A stretch of DNA of 64,000 nucleotides. It comes from Lignipirellula cremea. Its GTDB lineage: Bacteria > Planctomycetota > Planctomycetia > Pirellulales > Pirellulaceae. Both the position numbers and the translations under genes were made by a program. Shown piece by piece: positions 61,781-64,000 of this stretch. The notes beneath the pieces were generated by a model. It saw nothing but the letters and a program-made list of their open reading frames with translations. It ran no database searches and was not told the DNA's origin. Every line of letters starts with the position of its first letter. Positions within the stretch are counted from its first letter, which is position 1. The stretch is taken from positions 7,297,001 to 7,361,000 of the forward strand of contig NZ_CP036433.1 of the NCBI RefSeq assembly GCF_007751035.1. The letters are read 5' to 3'.

Positions 61781-64000
61781 TTACGGCTTGATCGGTTCGG
61801 AATCCCAGATTTCGATCGTTCCGGGAGAACTGGAGCAGCGCAAGAGTCGTTGCCCGCTGGGACTAAAAAACAGGTGTCCTCCGTGGAGGCCGGGCATGGG
61901 CGTCTCAAAGGTAAACACTTTTCTTTGGCTGTTCAGGTCGTACACCTGAAGCTTCTTGCTCCCAATGCTGGCTGCCACGATCCGGTCGCCGCCAGGGTGC
62001 AGGGCAAGCGAAGTAACGGCCCCACGTGCATCGATGGTGAACTGACTTGAAATTTTCCCCGACTCGATTTCCAGCACCGAAACGACGCCCGCCTCATCGA
62101 AGCCGCTCCACAGAATCGCCCGCTCTCCGCCGGGGTGGATGAGAAAATTCGAGGTAAATGCGGCGTCGATCTCTCGCCGTACCTCGCCGGTGAGAGCATC
62201 CAGAATCAGAAACCGGGAATCTTCCTCGATACGCCCTGCCAGAAGCACGACCAGGGAGCGGCTGTCCTGGGCGAAGGCAAGATCGACGGCGTATGGGATC
62301 GGCAGCGAGAATCGTCGGCGCCCTGATTTCATGTCGTACACTTCGACCGCATGGCCAGGCTGACCTTGCTCCCAGACCTTGGCGTCGTCGACCAGGGTTG
62401 CCAGACACTGTCGCGACGCATCGTATTCGGTGGCGAAGCTATGGGCAGCGATTCTGATTCGGGCGCCGGTTGCAGTATCAAGAAGCAGGGTGTCCTCGCC
62501 GCCGGGCAAGTCGCGATTTTCCTGGCAGAACGCCATCAGCCGCATGTCAAGATCCGACGGAGCGGATTCCGGCAACGCTTTGACCTCCTGGGGATTTTTG
62601 ACGCCCGAGTCCAGGTCATACTTTGCGATCTCAACCTCCTGCCGGCCGGGCGTCGCCACCCAGAGCGCCGTCTGGTCGTCGCTGACTTTGATCGGCGGGC
62701 GCATCGAGCACCAGGAGCCGACCACCTTGCTGGAACCGTCGGGTTGTCGCCCAAAGTCGAATGCCTGGAGGTTACCGATGAGGGAACCTGTGTTGAAAAA
62801 CACTTCGGCGGAAACCTGGAGATACCCGCCATGGGCGGTCGCCGAAGAGAGCCGGACCGTGGTGCGGTCCAGGACGGCCCTTCTACCGTCGGCGCTGAAC
62901 AGGAGCGAATTTTGCCAGCCCGCCTGCGTCAGTTGGGAGGGGAGCCAGTCCGTCTTTTTCAGCGTCGCCAGGTCGCGCAGCTCAAGCCGAGTTTCGTCGC
63001 TGCCACTCCCGATGGCGAATGCGGCCTGGCCGCCCGGGGCAAAACCGGCGAAGCGTCCCTCCTCCACCACGCCGACCTTCCGTTTCTCGCGCAAATCCCA
63101 GACACTCCACGTTTGCGTGCCGACGTTCTCGGACGAAAGAGCCCAGCGCTGTTCGGCGTCAAAGGCATAGGCCCTCTGGTCCGCTGGCAAAGGGAGTTCC
63201 ACGACATGGTCCACCTGCCCCGTTGTGGTGAGAAACTCTAACCGACAGGGCGCGGCCCGGTGGCGACAGATGACGCCCCGATCAACGATAAAGCGGTCCT
63301 CTTCGCCAAAAACAATTTCTCCCTGCTTCTCCCAGGTTGCCGTATCAAAAATCTGCACCCGCGCGGGGCGAGCGATAAATCCCTTCACGAAATCTGTAGA
63401 GCTGGCATTCGGATCCACCACGAACAGGCGGCTTCCCTGGGAATCGAAAGCGAGCGTACTTTCCCACGGCCTGTGACAGATTCGGGCCGGCAACTCCTTG
63501 ACCAGTTCCAGGTCGGGCACGGAAAAAACGCGAACGGCTGTCGGGATCAATTCGTCACCATCGCGGTCGTCGACAACCACCCAGCGACCGTCAGGACTGA
63601 CCACCAAGGAGGCGTTGAATTGAATCCGGCCGACTTGCGATCGCAGCTCGCCCGTTGATGTATCCCAAAGGCGCAGCTGCCCGTCATTAAAGGCGCCGGT
63701 GTTCGGCGGCCACGGATAGGCGACGGTCGCCAGCCAGCGTCCCGTGTCGTCAAAGGCGCCCGTGAACACCTCCTGGTTTTCATGGTCTAACAGGAATTGC
63801 CCGGGCGGCTGGCAGCGGCGCCGCAGGAACGACCATTCCCATCCGCGCAGGTCGACGGGAGCGCGGGCCAGGGCCTCGTTCGCCCGCCCCAGATCGCCGG
63901 CCGCCAGGGCGCTGGAAGCGACATCGAGCAGACTCTCGTATAGCAGAGCGTCTGTTTCCTCGCGGGCCGCGACTTCCGCCTGCCATGCCTGGCGCGTCAG
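61781..64000 (-). CDS. WD40-like protein, C-terminal part (runs off window)
   Basis: The frame is open to the window edge (739 residues visible). The part nearest the edge has ALLYESLLDVASSALAAGDL then GRANEALARAPVDLRGWEWS, a helical segment that precedes WD40 domains in planctomycete Ser/Thr kinases. WD40-type blades follow (RWLATVAYPWPPNTGAFNDG, FSADGRRAVLDRTTVRLSS) to the C-terminus (FFSPSGQRLLRCSSSPGTIE). The N-terminal kinase, if present, lies outside the window. Confidence 0.75.
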   Translation of the reverse strand: MTRQAWQAEVAAREETDALLYESLLDVASSALAAGDLGRANEALARAPVDLRGWEWSFLRRRCQPPGQFLLDHENQEVFTGAFDDTGRWLATVAYPWPPNTGAFNDGQLRLWDTSTGELRSQVGRIQFNASLVVSPDGRWVVVDDRDGDELIPTAVRVFSVPDLELVKELPARICHRPWESTLAFDSQGSRLFVVDPNASSTDFVKGFIARPARVQIFDTATWEKQGEIVFGEEDRFIVDRGVICRHRAAPCRLEFLTTTGQVDHVVELPLPADQRAYAFDAEQRWALSSENVGTQTWSVWDLREKRKVGVVEEGRFAGFAPGGQAAFAIGSGSDETRLELRDLATLKKTDWLPSQLTQAGWQNSLLFSADGRRAVLDRTTVRLSSATAHGGYLQVSAEVFFNTGSLIGNLQAFDFGRQPDGSSKVVGSWCSMRPPIKVSDDQTALWVATPGRQEVEIAKYDLDSGVKNPQEVKALPESAPSDLDMRLMAFCQENRDLPGGEDTLLLDTATGARIRIAAHSFATEYDASRQCLATLVDDAKVWEQGQPGHAVEVYDMKSGRRRFSLPIPYAVDLAFAQDSRSLVVLLAGRIEEDSRFLILDALTGEVRREIDAAFTSNFLIHPGGERAILWSGFDEAGVVSVLEIESGKISSQFTIDARGAVTSLALHPGGDRIVAASIGSKKLQVYDLNSQRKVFTFETPMPGLHGGHLFFSPSGQRLLRCSSSPGTIEIWDSEPIKP

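Overview
The window comes from a high-GC planctomycete, most likely of the order Pirellulales. This is inferred from gene content: a PSCyt1-type cytochrome, a sulfatase, a DUF1559 pseudopilin, ECF sigma factors with membrane anti-sigma partners, a Ser/Thr kinase fused to a formylglycine-enzyme-like domain, and many WD40/propeller proteins. No rRNA, tRNA or CRISPR array was found.

Layout. (1) 1-23.6 kb is ordinary chromosome: a cytochrome (partial), BshB1-like deacetylase, a Tat cupin, a 2-hydroxyacid dehydrogenase, a membrane leucine-rich-repeat protein, a selenium-binding protein, miaB, a GlcF-like iron-sulfur protein, an NHL-propeller protein, a lipoprotein, an ECF sigma/anti-sigma pair, a tyrosine phosphatase, and a three-gene tandem of large proteins sharing zinc ribbon, membrane helix, propeller and C-terminal domain. 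(2) 24.0-59.0 kb is an accessory island. (3) 59.0-64.0 kb is chromosome again: truncated pstS, arsR, a sulfatase and a WD40 protein that runs off the window.

The main observation is that the island lies inside a phosphate-transport operon. The last ~157 codons of pstB end at 24045 and the first ~147 codons of pstS end near 59015. Both are on the minus strand in normal pst order. The rest of pstS, any pstC and pstA, and the 5' part of pstB are missing, and about 35 kb of unrelated DNA stands in their place.

The island is strongly rearranged. It holds an IS701-type element interrupted by an IS1380 element, two more IS1380 copies in tandem (all three flanked by CTAG), an IS66 element with an 8-bp target duplication, a REP-associated transposase with three REP-like modules, and ISKra4 fragments. 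Between them are remnants of two polymorphic toxins, each followed by a candidate immunity gene, several further immunity-like genes, and pieces of a conserved set (Ycf46-like AAA ATPase, DUF1257, DUF2997, beta-clamp-like protein, DUF3150-like protein, PAPS-reductase-like protein). One gene is an in-frame chimera of an ATPase N-terminus and a serine-recombinase C-terminus. Apparently intact cargo includes a hydrazine-synthase-alpha-like cytochrome, a TPR protein, an ECF sigma factor, the large kinase-NTPase-FGE protein, a pseudopilin, a cupin and an epimerase.
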